64,000 bases of DNA from Plectrocnemia conspersa (lineage: Eukaryota; Arthropoda; Insecta; Trichoptera; Polycentropodidae), in the NCBI GenBank assembly GCA_009617715.1, contig VTFK01000113.1, forward strand, positions 558,001 through 622,000, read 5' to 3'. The notes under the pieces were generated by a model. That model worked only from the letters and a program-made list of their open reading frames with translations. It ran no database searches and was not told where the DNA came from. Both the position numbers and the translations under genes were made by a program. Positions 22,560-33,200 of this stretch are shown here, one piece after another (positions within the stretch are counted from its first letter, which is position 1; every line of letters starts with the position of its first letter).

Positions 22560-22883
22560 TAAATTTGCCGCCCGGCGTCGCCGCACTCGGCGTATCGTAC
22601 GCGTTCGTCGACGGAATAAAAACACGGAACAATTGAATTATTTATTTGAATAAAATGGCGCGAAAGAGCAGCGCTGCTGGTGGCTCGTCGACCTCGCGTC
22701 GTCCAGCCGGCTCGAGAGTGCGCATGCGCGCGCGCGGCCGGCGCGGCGGTCCGGTGGTCGCGCATGCTCGCGCGCCAGGACTGCCGTCTGTGAGCTCAGC
22801 AGCTCACCACCATACGCGACTGTCGTCGTGACCGGCGCCATCTTGCGTCGTTGGAAGATCCAGAGAGCGGAACGACGAGCGGA
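22560..22883 (+). promoter_or_regulatory. CpG-rich promoter and 5' UTR of the ZAD gene
   Basis: CpG-dense sequence surrounded by AT-rich DNA, immediately upstream of the ZAD start codon; the GC-rich stretch continues through exon 1 into intron 1 (to about 23340). It contains gcgcatgcgcgcgcg (an NRF1-like motif, about 22720) and ccatcttg (YY1/Pho-like, 22838-22845). If transcription begins before 22655 the leader contains an upstream ORF of 58 codons (22655-22831) that ends 52 bases before the main ATG and could damp translation. The transcription start itself cannot be placed from sequence. Confidence 0.55.
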
Positions 22884-23051
22884 ATGGGAGCGGCCGCGGC
22901 CGGCGCCGTCGGAGGCCCCGCGGCGCCCGGGGGCTCCGGCGCCCTGTGCCGCCTGTGCCTGTCGGCGCGCGGCGACACGCGCCCCATCTTCTCTCAAGCG
23001 TCCGCCGGGTCCCGCCTCAAGGAGAGGATCCTCGCTTGCGTCCACGTCCAG
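22884..23051 (+). CDS. ZAD gene exon 1: N-terminal half of the ZAD domain
   Basis: Encodes 56 residues: a Gly/Ala/Pro-rich leader, then ALCRLCLSARGDTRPIF and RLKERILACVHVQ, the first half of a ZAD (zinc-finger-associated) domain with zinc-binding Cys22 and Cys25. ZADs mediate homodimerisation of insect C2H2 transcription factors. The start is the first ATG in this frame with G at -3 and +4; the codons just upstream contain no other ATG. The exon ends CAG|GCGAGT, a GC-AG type donor, chosen because it is the only place that joins in phase 0 to exon 2 and restores the family order ...VHVQ-IDEDDGLP. A continuous GT donor in frame was not found. Neighbours: 3.6-kb intron, then exon 2. Confidence 0.85.
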
Positions 23052-26000
23052 GCGAGTCCATCTCCGCGAAGGTCGTATCGATCCGACGAGCAGCGTGACC
23101 TTCGCTCGTTTCGTAACCGCGCCGCGTCGCGCCGTACCGCACCGAACCGCACCGCTTTTATCGTCCCCGCCTTCGCAACGTCGCGTCGTCAGATTTCACG
23201 ATGACCTTCGTCCGTCTCGGGCGCGGCGGCGTTGCCGCTTCACGCCGAGCTCCGCAGGACTCCAACATGGCGCCTCGCGTGCGTTTTATGGCCAAAACTT
23301 CGAACGAGCGTCCATCTTGAGATCAGCTCCGCGTAATGGCTGACCCATTTTCGCATACGCATGTTCAACTATACCTTCATGCGCGTTGGATGAATGTATT
23401 GCGTGAGCTTGTATGTGCGCCACATTGCCGTTTTCTATCAATATGCGCCATTTTGAGTCTTTTTCATATTCTTTTAAATGAATGTACAGTTTTCAGGTTA
23501 GTTCAGTCAGGTTAGCGGTTCCTTATCTTTAAACGTTATAATAATCTCTTCTATGGTCATAAAATCTCCTTTCTGTGCCTTCTTTATCTACGGATGCAGG
23601 AAATTGGCATATGCACTTCGGCAACACATCGGTATCGCTTATGCCAAAAAACACATGTGAGCCGGTGCGTTATCGTGGAGCAAAATTCAATGCTGCTCCC
23701 CATCAACTCATGCTTATTGACCGTACGACCTGGTGGTAAGAATTCATAGTAAACTATACCACCATAATCATAGTAAACCTAGACATTAAATCGAACTCGA
23801 TATGCCTTTTTTGATCTTGGCTCTTCAGAGAGTTCACTACACGCCTGTGATTCGTCACTTGAGCAATTCTGGCTTAATTGCATTAATTTTTCCACATTTT
23901 CATATTTACTAGATGAACTCCTCCCGTTTCTTCATCTTTGACGTCTTTGCAGCTGTACAATTTTTAATCCATTCTTTTGGACATAGCATCCCTATAAAAA
24001 ACACCACTTCATTGCATTATTCCATTTATAACGCATAATTGAGTGCACATTCTTTGTTCCATCATTTTTAAAATAAAAATCATAAACCAAGAGCGTGCAA
24101 ATTACAAAAATTGTTATTTGTCATACTTCACCTTTCTCGTTGAATAAGTGCTCTGACTGAGCAGAAAGAAACTGATGCTATAACGTTAAAACCTATTAAT
24201 TCAGTCAATAATTTTATGTTTAATTTTGTTATTAATATCATGTATCATTTGGTAGATCTTGCTTTTAATTTCAAAAATCACTTTTTCATCGTTGCTCATA
24301 TATTACCTAGTTGCTCATAGCATCACCCCTGTCTACGAGCATGCTTTTGTTGCGGAGAGTAGATGTATATTTGTTGTAGTGTAGATTATGATTTTCCTCA
24401 TACTAATCCATTGTACACTTTTAAACAAATTTATTTTAAATGTATTTGATTGATATATAAACATAATATTAAGCATGACATTTATACATACCAGTCAAGT
24501 CAAAATTGCATGCTACAATCAAATACGAAAAAAACAAATAAAAAATGTCTCAAACGTAGTATTTACGTAAGATCCACAGCAGGATGTCTACAGTTTTAAG
24601 GTGTGAACGAGTCAATTGAAACGCTCAAATTCTTGCATGCTCTATATTCAAGAATAGCTACACCTCCATTTTCTACTTCTTACTTTATTCATTTTTATAA
24701 GTCAATCATTTCTCTATAACCTGAGTGCATAACTTAGGGGCCTAAGACTTCCAAGAAACAGACACTCATTCTGTATTCCGAATGAACGTACTACAAGAAT
24801 TTGTAGTTTCTTAATAGTGTTATTCTCACCAGATCAGAATGATGAATTATAATTATGATTTTCATATTCCTTAAATTATATGAATACACTTTTCAGCTTT
24901 GTTATGATGACGTTTCCATATAATGTTGATAGCTCCGTTCTCATATATTATGCATTATGATTCACTGAATAAAACTGATCCATCACAATATTTTTTAATT
25001 AAACACATTTAAAATGATCATTTTCAGTTCGTTCTGTATAAAGTTGTACGTACATTGATGGTTTTTGACTTATTTTAAGATAAAACTGATTTATAATTTT
25101 CAGATTAATATAAAAACCCATTTTCATTTTTTCAAATTACACATATTTTTGAAGATTTTTTAAAATTAAAACTCATTGGTGTAGCTTTTATCGAGAATTT
25201 TATATCAAACAAAAATATATTTGATTTTCAATTAAATTATTGTCCATCTGATGACCAATTCCATCTACTGGCTGACACATGTTCAATTATTTGTTTATGC
25301 AAGATTCAGTCAACACGTTGCATGTAAATTCATCCCATTGACTCATATAGACTGATGGCGTTTTGTGAATCAATGTGAACATTTAAATGGCTGACCCATT
25401 TTCGTAATTATCGAGTTATGTGTGTGTACAATTAAAATTTAGAGCTTTGTTTTGATGAAAGTATATTCAGGCCGTTTTCGTTACATATGCATTTTGATTG
25501 ATTCCATTCTCTGATTTATTATCATTTAAATTCCCAGGATATATTATAGGCATTTTTACTTGTTTTGTTTCTGTGGAGTGCTCTGTATAACAGTGCTATT
25601 AGTGTGAATATGACTCATTTACTGAGATTAATCAGTTATTTTTGTTTAGTATGTTCATTTATTCGCTGTATGAAGCTGGTGCTATTTTCTTACCCATTAT
25701 GTTGTACATACATTTTTATTTTTCCTTGTCAAGTATTATTACCTATATTCAGCGCTTGACTAGATTTAATTTAAATTTCATACGTATTGAATTGCTCTAT
25801 ATAGCAAACAACTCTGAACCGTATAGGAATATTGAGAAAACCTAGAAGCTTATTTTAACGAGTATGAGTATAATTGTATAAAAAATTGGTATATTTTAGA
25901 ATAATTGTTTTTATTTTATATTAAACTGAAGTAATATTCAAATCACATTTTTTTAAGGTACAGTTACACTATTATACAATTTTAACAGTGATATTTATAA

Positions 26001-26635
26001 TTAATGAGAATAAACAAAAATAATGATATTCTTTCTAGAACGAAATCATGTAATTCCAAGTCTTCAAAATACAGAATGACTTTTCATTACAAGAATGACT
26101 TGGTATATTTGAAAATATGACCCATTTGTCTATGAATACATCGTTTGAAATATATGTACTGCTCAATTGAAACAAAAATGTACTTTGTTGACTTGTATTC
26201 TCATACATCCATAACAAAAAATTGATCATTATGAATCACTACATTCATAAATCATGAAAAAACACTGCAGCAAGTCGAACCGTGCACATTTTTATAGAAA
26301 ACTTGGTCGACCTGCTTTGGGAAGTGGGAGGAAACGTGGCTGTAAAGTGGCACAAGGTCTTGAGGCGAACTAAACCGTTGTCAGCTACCTGATCTACAAC
26401 TTTTGGTAGCATCAGAACAGAAACTGGTACCCACCTGGTTCTGCATCTTTGCATTTTTATCATAAATAATATTCGGTCTTATCTAGTAGATGTATAGAAA
26501 CTTCATAATATTATGATGCATAGCACAAAATACACTTTGGTCTTGGTACTCATGAACGCTAGACGCTAGATAACCTTGTTGATCCCTTTCATTCAGCTTA
26601 GTCATCAATTGTAATGATGTATTTTTAATTTACAG
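23052..26635 (+). other. Intron 1 of the ZAD gene
   Basis: Starts CpG-rich (to about 23340), then AT-rich. It carries an exact 18-bp repeat, atggctgacccattttcg, at 23336-23353 and 25387-25404. No additional exon or known element recognised. It ends with the acceptor taatttacag at 26626-26635. Confidence 0.75.
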
Positions 26636-26782
26636 ATCGACGAGGATGACGGTCTGCCAGCGCAGATATGCAAAAAGTGCATCGGCAATGTCAACAATTG
26701 GCACGTATTTAAGAAGATTTGCGAAGAGTCGCAGGCCAAGCTGCGCGACTGGGCCAACGGCGATGTCACCGCCGATCAGCTG
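26636..26782 (+). CDS. ZAD gene exon 2: C-terminal half of the ZAD domain
   Basis: Adds 49 residues (57-105) and finishes the ZAD: IDEDDGLPAQICKKCI carries the second Cys pair (Cys68, Cys71), and NNWHVFKKICEESQAKLRDW forms the long C-terminal helix of the domain. Both splice sites are good (tttacag|atc and ctg|gtgagt) and the exon length is a multiple of three, so it is phase 0 at both ends. The domain ends around residue 98 and the rest leads into the acidic linker. With exon 1 it makes a complete four-cysteine ZAD shared by both predicted isoforms. Confidence 0.92.
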
Positions 26783-26860
26783 GTGAGTAATGCGAGAAAT
26801 ATGTGTGTGTTATGATGCGATTTACTTATTAATTTGAATTTTATTCAATTGCTATTTCAG

Positions 26861-26938
26861 GAGGTTAAGATTAAAAAAGAGCCTACTTCCGAAGAGGAGG
26901 ACTTTGCGATCGATGCTTCGTACCCCGGAGTCGAATCG
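26861..26938 (+). CDS. ZAD gene exon 3: acidic linker with SUMO-type motif
   Basis: Twenty-six residues (106-131), EVKIKKEPTSEEEDFAIDASYPGVES. The piece IKKE followed by P and acidic residues fits the SUMOylation consensus (hydrophobic-Lys-x-Glu), frequent in ZAD proteins. Flanked by consensus acceptor (gctatttcag) and donor (tcg|gtaata), phase 0 at both ends. Common to both isoforms. Confidence 0.88.
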
Positions 26939-27090
26939 GTAATAATATTTTATATTTTAAGAAAGACTTAGGTAATCATATAGTCGGGGTCAAGTTAAAT
27001 GTTTTCAGTCTATAGAAATCTACTTGATTAACTTATCAATGCTTTTTTTGTTCTTTTCGGCTATGGTTATATTGATTGTTAATATTTTAG

Positions 27091-27174
27091 ATCGAGGAGA
27101 ACGCTCGAGACAAACTACAACCCGAAGGACCTCCAATATTAGCGTCTTTGGGCCTCGCCCCCAGAAATGAGAAG
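27091..27174 (+). CDS. ZAD gene exon 4: linker, last shared exon
   Basis: Twenty-eight residues (132-159), starting IEENARDKLQPEGPPILASL and ending RNEK. Acceptor aatattttag at 27081-27090 and donor gaag|gtgaat at 27174/27175; phase 0 at both ends. This exon is the branch point: the same donor can join in frame to exon 5A at 27401 (226 bp downstream, piggyBac-derived) or exon 5B at 30285 (3.1 kb downstream, zinc fingers). Confidence 0.88.
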
Positions 27175-27400
27175 GTGAATATGATTATTTTATTCTTCAC
27201 ACTTTGGTTATTGTCCCTTTGTATCCATAACCTTCTATGGTACCAATATAGCTTGATAACACTTGAGCATTTACTTACCGTAACTATCGTTTACATCTAC
27301 ACTAACATTAGCGTTTGACGGTTCGATATGATGTTATTTAGAGATATGTATCAGTTGCTTTGATACACCAGCCGAGTGCGTTATTTTGTTTGGCCCACAG

Positions 27401-29113
27401 AGCAACACAGATCCGCGTGCCGATTGGGATCGGGTTGTTGCCATTCAGGCGCTCATTGACAGAGACGAGAGTGTGGAGGCGAGCGATGTCGAAGAGAATG
27501 ACGCCGTCGACGAGTCTGACGATAACAGCGACACCGACCAAGATTTAGTTTCCGTGCAGGACGATGACGACAACAGCGAACGATCCGAGTATAAATCTAA
27601 GGATGGCTACGTGAAATGGTCTAAGAAACCGATCGGAGATACGATTCCGGATTCTTTGAAAAGGAAGTTCATGTCCGGTTGCAACGGAGAGGCAGCTAAT
27701 GCGCAGACGCCGATTCAAGCCTGGTCGTGCCTAATCACAGATTCCATGATTAATACTATCGTTTATTATACCAACGAGTATATTGAGAAAAAATATCCAG
27801 CCATCACAGGCGATCAGCAAGAGAATGCTACTAATATAATCGAGATAAAAGCGTTGTTTGGTATTTTGTATCTGTTCGGAATAATGCGACCGGCTTTTTA
27901 TAATACGTCTGAGATGTGGTGGGCGGATGGGTGTGGCTTAGGAGTCGTACAGATGGCCATGAGCTTGGATCGTTTCAGATTTTTATTGAAGTGTTTGCGA
28001 TTCGATCAGCAGCAAGACGACGAAGAGTTAAATAAAGATAAATTACAACTTATAAGGAAAGTCTTAGATGATTTCACTAATAATTGTAAAGAATCATACA
28101 CTTTTGGGAGTTGTGGTGTGGTCGACGAAAAGTTTGAGCCGTTTGAGGGACCTTGTCCTTTTCGCAAGTCGTTAAAATCAGACACCGCTTCGAAGAACGG
28201 CATTAAAATGTATATGTTAGTTGAGTCGGATACGTTTTATGTAAGTAACGTCGAGATTTGCACGAATTATCATAAAATGGAGGAACACATTAAGAACTAT
28301 GCCAAAGCTGAGACTATCAAACGACTATTAGCTCATTTGAAAGGCAGCGGAATGACGATTGTAACAACGCCTTCCGTAACGACATTCAATCTAGCGAATA
28401 ATCTTAAGAAAGAATTAGGATTATATTGCGTTGGCGGTATATCGTCGAAATCTAAAGAAGTACCATTAAATTTTCATTCTGACAATAACAAAACTGGTAC
28501 TGCATTATTCGGATTCACCGAAACGATGGTTCTAGTTTCGTATATCCAGCCTAAGAGAAAGGCATGTATGGTTGTGTCGACTCGTCAAGATCACTTTAAC
28601 ACTCGAAAGATGCACAGGATCGGTTCAATCCCAGAGACTGTAATTTGGTATAAGCAGCGTAAAGGAGCACCTCGTGTGGCTTCGACTTTAGCGGCCGCTT
28701 ACACAACCGCCAAGAGATGCAACCGCTGGCCTTTAGCCATATTCTTCACTTTGTTGGATATTGCAGCTATAAACGCTCAAGTTATTTGGTTATCTAACCG
28801 TGCTCAAGGCGATGTTGTATTCAGAAGGAACTTCATAAGGAGCTTGGCTTTGGAGCTGATGAACGATCATATCAAAGCGAATAATGCAGCCGAAGAGAGG
28901 CCCTTGTTTGAGCTTGATCCATTGCTGGCCGTTAGAGGAGGACCTATTAAGAATGTCGTTTCTAGTGACGCATTGGCTAGAAGGCATAGAAGGTGTAAGT
29001 TGTGCGCTCGTACAGCCGATCGTAAGACTAGAGCGTACTGCTTATCGTGCAGTACGCCGGTATGCAAAGAACATTATAAGCCATTGTGCATTTGTTGTGC
29101 TTTGAAGTTTTAA
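27401..29113 (+). CDS. ZAD gene alternative terminal exon 5A: domesticated piggyBac transposase
   Basis: An intronless 570-codon exon with acceptor tttggcccacag at 27389-27400, phase 0. It has an acidic N-terminus (DVEENDAVDESDDNSD), then a piggyBac (DDE_Tnp_1_7) transposase: AWSCLITDSMINTIVYYTN, IKALFGILYLFGI, MSLDRFRFLLKCLRFD, VVDEKFEPFEGPCPFRK, NGIKMYMLVES, YIQPKRKACMVVSTRQD, NRWPLAIFF-LLDIAAINA. The C-terminal cysteine-rich domain is complete: CKLC-11-CLSC-4-C-EH-4-CICC (C5HC2-type as in piggyBac). Aligned by eye with insect piggyBac, the first catalytic Asp is kept (28124-28126), but the position of the second is Thr (28367, IVTTPSVTT) and of the third Arg (28673, KGAPRVAS). The ORF has no stop or frameshift despite this, which implies selection for a non-catalytic role. 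No own start Met suits the domain beginning, and no TIRs are seen. Product with exons 1-4: about 729 residues. Confidence 0.88.
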   Translation, partial: SNTDPRADWDRVVAIQALIDRDESVEASDVEENDAVDESDDNSDTDQDLVSVQDDDDNSERSEYKSKDGYVKWSKKPIGDTIPDSLKRKFMSGCNGEAANAQTPIQAWSCLITDSMINTIVYYTNEYIEKKYPAITGDQQENATNIIEIKALFGILYLFGIMRPAFYNTSEMWWADGCGLGVVQMAMSLDRFRFLLKCLRFDQQQDDEELNKDKLQLIRKVLDDFTNNCKESYTFGSCGVVDEKFEPFEGPCPFRKSLKSDTASKNGIKMYMLVESDTFYVSNVEICTNYHKMEEHIKNYAKAETIKRLLAHLKGSGMTIVTTPSVTTFNLANNLKKELGLYCVGGISSKSKEVPLNFHSDNNKTGTALFGFTETMVLVSYIQPKRKACMVVSTRQDHFNTRKMHRIGSIPETVIWYKQRKGAPRVASTLAAAYTTAKRCNRWPLAIFFTLLDIAAINAQVIWLSNRAQGDVVFRRNFIRSLALELMNDHIKANNAAEERPLFELDPLLAVRGGPIKNVVSSDALARRHRRCKLCARTADRKTRAYCLSCSTPVCKEHYKPLCICCALKF

Positions 29114-30284
29114 ATTTGTTTTTATGATACACTCAAATATTTTTGGTTTTGGTATTCTAAATTTTGTCACTGAATAGTCAGTCATAAATGATTTTTAATG
29201 TTCTATAAAGTAGCAGTCCAATACATATTATATAATGTTTTCAAGGTAAAGTAAAACAATTAACTGAAGATTGAGTGAATTATAGTTTTTTTTTGTATGA
29301 ATATTGTGATGTGAATATAATTTAGTTATTTGTTATGATTTAAAAAATATATTTCTCTTTTAAGTTAGTTTGAGTGTGTTAGTTAAATGTTATAATGTTT
29401 ACTTATATAATAATTTCCTCTTTTTTGTATTTTTTACATGAAATAAATTTGTATAACCATTTTGATCTATTTTATTTGATAATCTTGATTATATATTTTC
29501 CGCAGTAAGATATAATATAAATAAAAACTAACACTTGTTAGCATAGATACGTTTTATCTACATTACAATATAATATTTTCATTATAATTAGTGTACAAAC
29601 GAGTTTTAGTATTTTTTTTCACATATTGAGTTTCCATATTTTTTTCATTTCATGTAAACTTTTGGAGGCGGTTTCTAAACCTCTTAACCGGTAATAATGC
29701 CTAAAGGCGTAATTGTATTTCATACACAACGAGCATGATGTAAAAAGTGTTTTCAATAGGAGGGACGAATTTTGTCATACCTTATATCATTACAAGAGCC
29801 AGTGCGTGGCTGTACTGTGTTGAATTTTATAGTTATCTGCTCTGTTGTCTATTTTATGATGGACACATTTAACTTTTAAATTTTGAAGAACTTTTAAATT
29901 TGATAAATTTAACTGCTTGTTCAGTATCAACTATATTTAATTACATAATAATAAGTGACTGGCTATTTTGCAAGTTTCTTTTCTTTTCAAGTTTTCATTT
30001 AGCAGTGTTTGCAATTCATTGACTTATTTTTTTGGAGTCATTCAAATGGTTCAAGTGTTGTGAGCATCACACTCACCAAAAGTTGAATAAATCGATTATT
30101 GCTATTGATATTGCATTTCAAAACAATTTTAAACTGAACTAAACAATTTTAAAAAACTTAAAAATGTTTCCTGATTGAAAAAAAAACTAAATAAACCTCA
30201 TTTGTACACCATATAAAACGGTTCATTAGAAATGCTTGTTCATGTACAAAAAAGTAACTGTTTTTCTTTTAATTATTTTATTAG
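29114..30284 (+). other. 3' UTR of exon 5A, then intron before exon 5B
   Basis: AT-rich. An AATAAA lies at 29442-29447, about 330 bases after the exon 5A stop. The remainder behaves as intron for the zinc-finger isoform and ends in the acceptor aattattttattag at 30272-30284. No relic piggyBac TIR was recognised on either side of exon 5A. Confidence 0.7.
29442..29447 (+). promoter_or_regulatory. Poly(A) signal for the ZAD-piggyBac transcript
   Basis: AATAAA in AT-rich DNA between the two alternative terminal exons. Its position would let transcripts ending in exon 5A be cleaved before exon 5B. Confidence 0.5.
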
Positions 30285-33200
30285 GAGAGTGATGAAGAAA
30301 ACTATTACGGAAATGAGGCATCGCCAGCTGAGAAGGCGGCCGTCGGCAAAGAAAACGTGGGGCATCGTACCGTCGCCGTCGAGCAGTTGGCCTCAAAGGA
30401 CTGCTTGGTCTGCGGCCGAGCTTATCGCTATTCACACAACGCGCGTCGACACGAACGCGTCGCTCACGCCTACGACCGCTACACCAACACTATCGATCCT
30501 TCTACAGTTTGCATAAAGAATACCCCGTTCAAAACCAAAACCAATACTGAAAACGATATAATCAAAAACAACTACAGAAAGCCCTCTCAAGAGGGAGATT
30601 ATCTCACGAACTACAATCAAGCTGAGATTTTAAAATCTTTATTAACTGCTAAAATGGAGAATGAAACATCCGATTCCGATTCACGGTCCGATAGTTCTGA
30701 ATCTGTGGCTTCCGACGAACCTGATATTTCATCGTATCAAGTCGAAACGATTCTATCGGTTCCCAAGAATTATTCAGATGATTCGTCGGACGATGAGAAC
30801 GATCACGAAATGGGAATGAGAGGCGGCATCGGATCTGAAGTGGAAGTCAATATAAATTCAGAATTAGATATTAATAGAATAATCGGAATCGAAGAAGAAG
30901 ATGACGATGAACCAATAGACGGGCAGCAACCTGAACTAATCGAAGATGTACCTCCCATTGCTGATAATGTAGAAGTTGATAACATTTCTGAAATCGACAG
31001 ACCGACAGTTCCCGATTGCGATAGTAAATTGGAGAGCGAAGAAGAGAGTCAAGATGAGGACGACGATGACATGCAAATACCTTTAGTGCCCATTATCGAA
31101 ATAAATGAAAATCCATTGCGTCATGACTTAGACGAAAGCGGCGACGATGAGTCCGATAACGAATCTTGCGAACGGATCGAGACCTCCGTCGTCGATAGCC
31201 TTCACAATGAGTTGATCACCATTACGCCTGCACAAAAAGTGTTTATCGAGAAACACAGAGATTTAATTGAACAAATCAATACCATGAAGTGCAAATGCTG
31301 TGATAAAAACTTTCCCAGGCGGAAGGCCGTCATCCAGCATTTACAGAAGAACGGTCGTAAAATTCCAAAACACACTTGCTACACTTGCGTCATACCTTTC
31401 TCTCATATCGGCGCTCTCTTATCTCACATGCGATACAACTGCTGCAACGATACGTGGAAGTTGATATACAGAGAAGGCGGTATACCGGACAATATGGTCA
31501 TTGACGATAACGCCGATATGATCGATAACATTGACGAAAATTTAAAATCTCAGTATAAAGATATCTTAAATGCAAGAACGTACGTCTGTAAATTATGCTC
31601 GGCAAAGTATCGTCTGAAGCAGTTTATCATGAAACATATTTTTGACGCACATGAAAGTGCAGCTACTCAAGTGCAACCGCTGACATGTTTCCATTGCAAA
31701 TATAAGTTTATGGACAATAGGCTGTGGAAGAAACATTTGAGGAACGGAGAGTGTACGGTGTTGATTGATTGCGATATGTGCTCGGCGAAGTTTGAATCTA
31801 TGAAAGATTTCAATGATCACGCTATCGCCGATCACGCTGACGATTTTGTAAATCAAGAAAAAGAATTCCGTATCACAGATGGACGACCGACCAATTGTCC
31901 TATATGCGCTAAGAATCTATCTAATTACCATAATTTGGTGAAACATTTAAAAATGGTTCACAACGAAGAGAAACCTCACTTGTGCCAGTATTGTGACACC
32001 AGATTTGAACAGATCTCTGAATTAAATCACCATATTTATATCGATCACGATGATAAGTTTCCTAACGGTGACGATATGGAATACAACGATAAGGATGAAG
32101 TGACGGTTTATAATTATTCTTGCACCGAATGCGATGCAGTTTTTGAGTCAGTGGAATTGTGGACCGAGCATCAGATAAGCGTTCATCATCATGTCGCTTA
32201 CGAGTGTGATCGGTGTGAAAAGAAATTCTGGGATGAGATGGAGCTGGAGGAGCATAAAGCTGTTCATTTTAAAAATAAGATTTATAAATGCACTCATTGT
32301 TCGAATTCATTCAGCTCGTCCCAGAATCTCGCCGAGCATATGACACAGTATCATAGGTTATCTTCGGCGCCTGACAGGTCTTATGAGTCACAATTCTATT
32401 GCGAGATTTGCATTAGATCGTTTAAGAGTAGGCAAGCGTTTTCAAATCATATGCGGATCCATGCTAAGGTTCCGACTACTAATCGCCGAGCCGGAGAAAT
32501 AAAACGATCGATGTCTGATTCACCGCACCAGAACAAAGCGGTGCGTATTCAATCCCAGAACAATAAAGTCATCCGACACGTCGACCCCGCTCCATATTCA
32601 TGTGATATATGCGGGAAAGGATTTTTGCATAAGAAGAACATTTGGAAACACAAAAAGATGCTACATCCCGAAGTCGTGAATAAGACGAAAGAAGTTTCTA
32701 ATCTTAGAAACGTGTCCACAGAAGAAGAAGATTACACAAATGACGATCAACGCCTTTCCATTCCGCAATTTGATAGTTTTGCTGCTATGTACGATCAACC
32801 AGAGAATAGTGGATCCGAAGGTGCCTTGCTTTATCAGTGTGACCTGTGTGATAAACGGTTCGCTGTTAAGAGTAGCATTTGGAAGCATAAGCGAGTCAAA
32901 CATGGCGTGATGAATCCGCAGCAAGACCTGCCCATAAAGACGGAGATAAAGACTGAACCGGTCAAAGAGAAGGAAAATGCTCGTTTAATACCCTTACCTA
33001 CCAGCTGCACCATATGTAAGATAGTTTTCAACGATAAGAGAGCGTATTATCGTCATAGGAAAATGATGCACAGCAATAGAAACCAATCAAACTCATCGTC
33101 AGATCATTTGGAGAATCAAGTTAAAGATACAGTAATACTTAATGGCAAATCGCAGAAAAAACTATCGGCGCACAGAATGCAGAATTCAAGCGATGAAGAT

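Noticed and set aside
22828..23343. 171-codon Arg/Pro-rich frame over ZAD exon 1
   Set aside because: Out of frame with the ZAD domain; long only because CpG-rich DNA lacks stops.
27386..29113. piggyBac frame as a stand-alone active transposon gene
   Set aside because: The frame's nominal start is a TTG before a splice acceptor, no TIRs with TTAA borders flank it, two of three catalytic Asp are missing, and it is in perfect phase with the ZAD exons.
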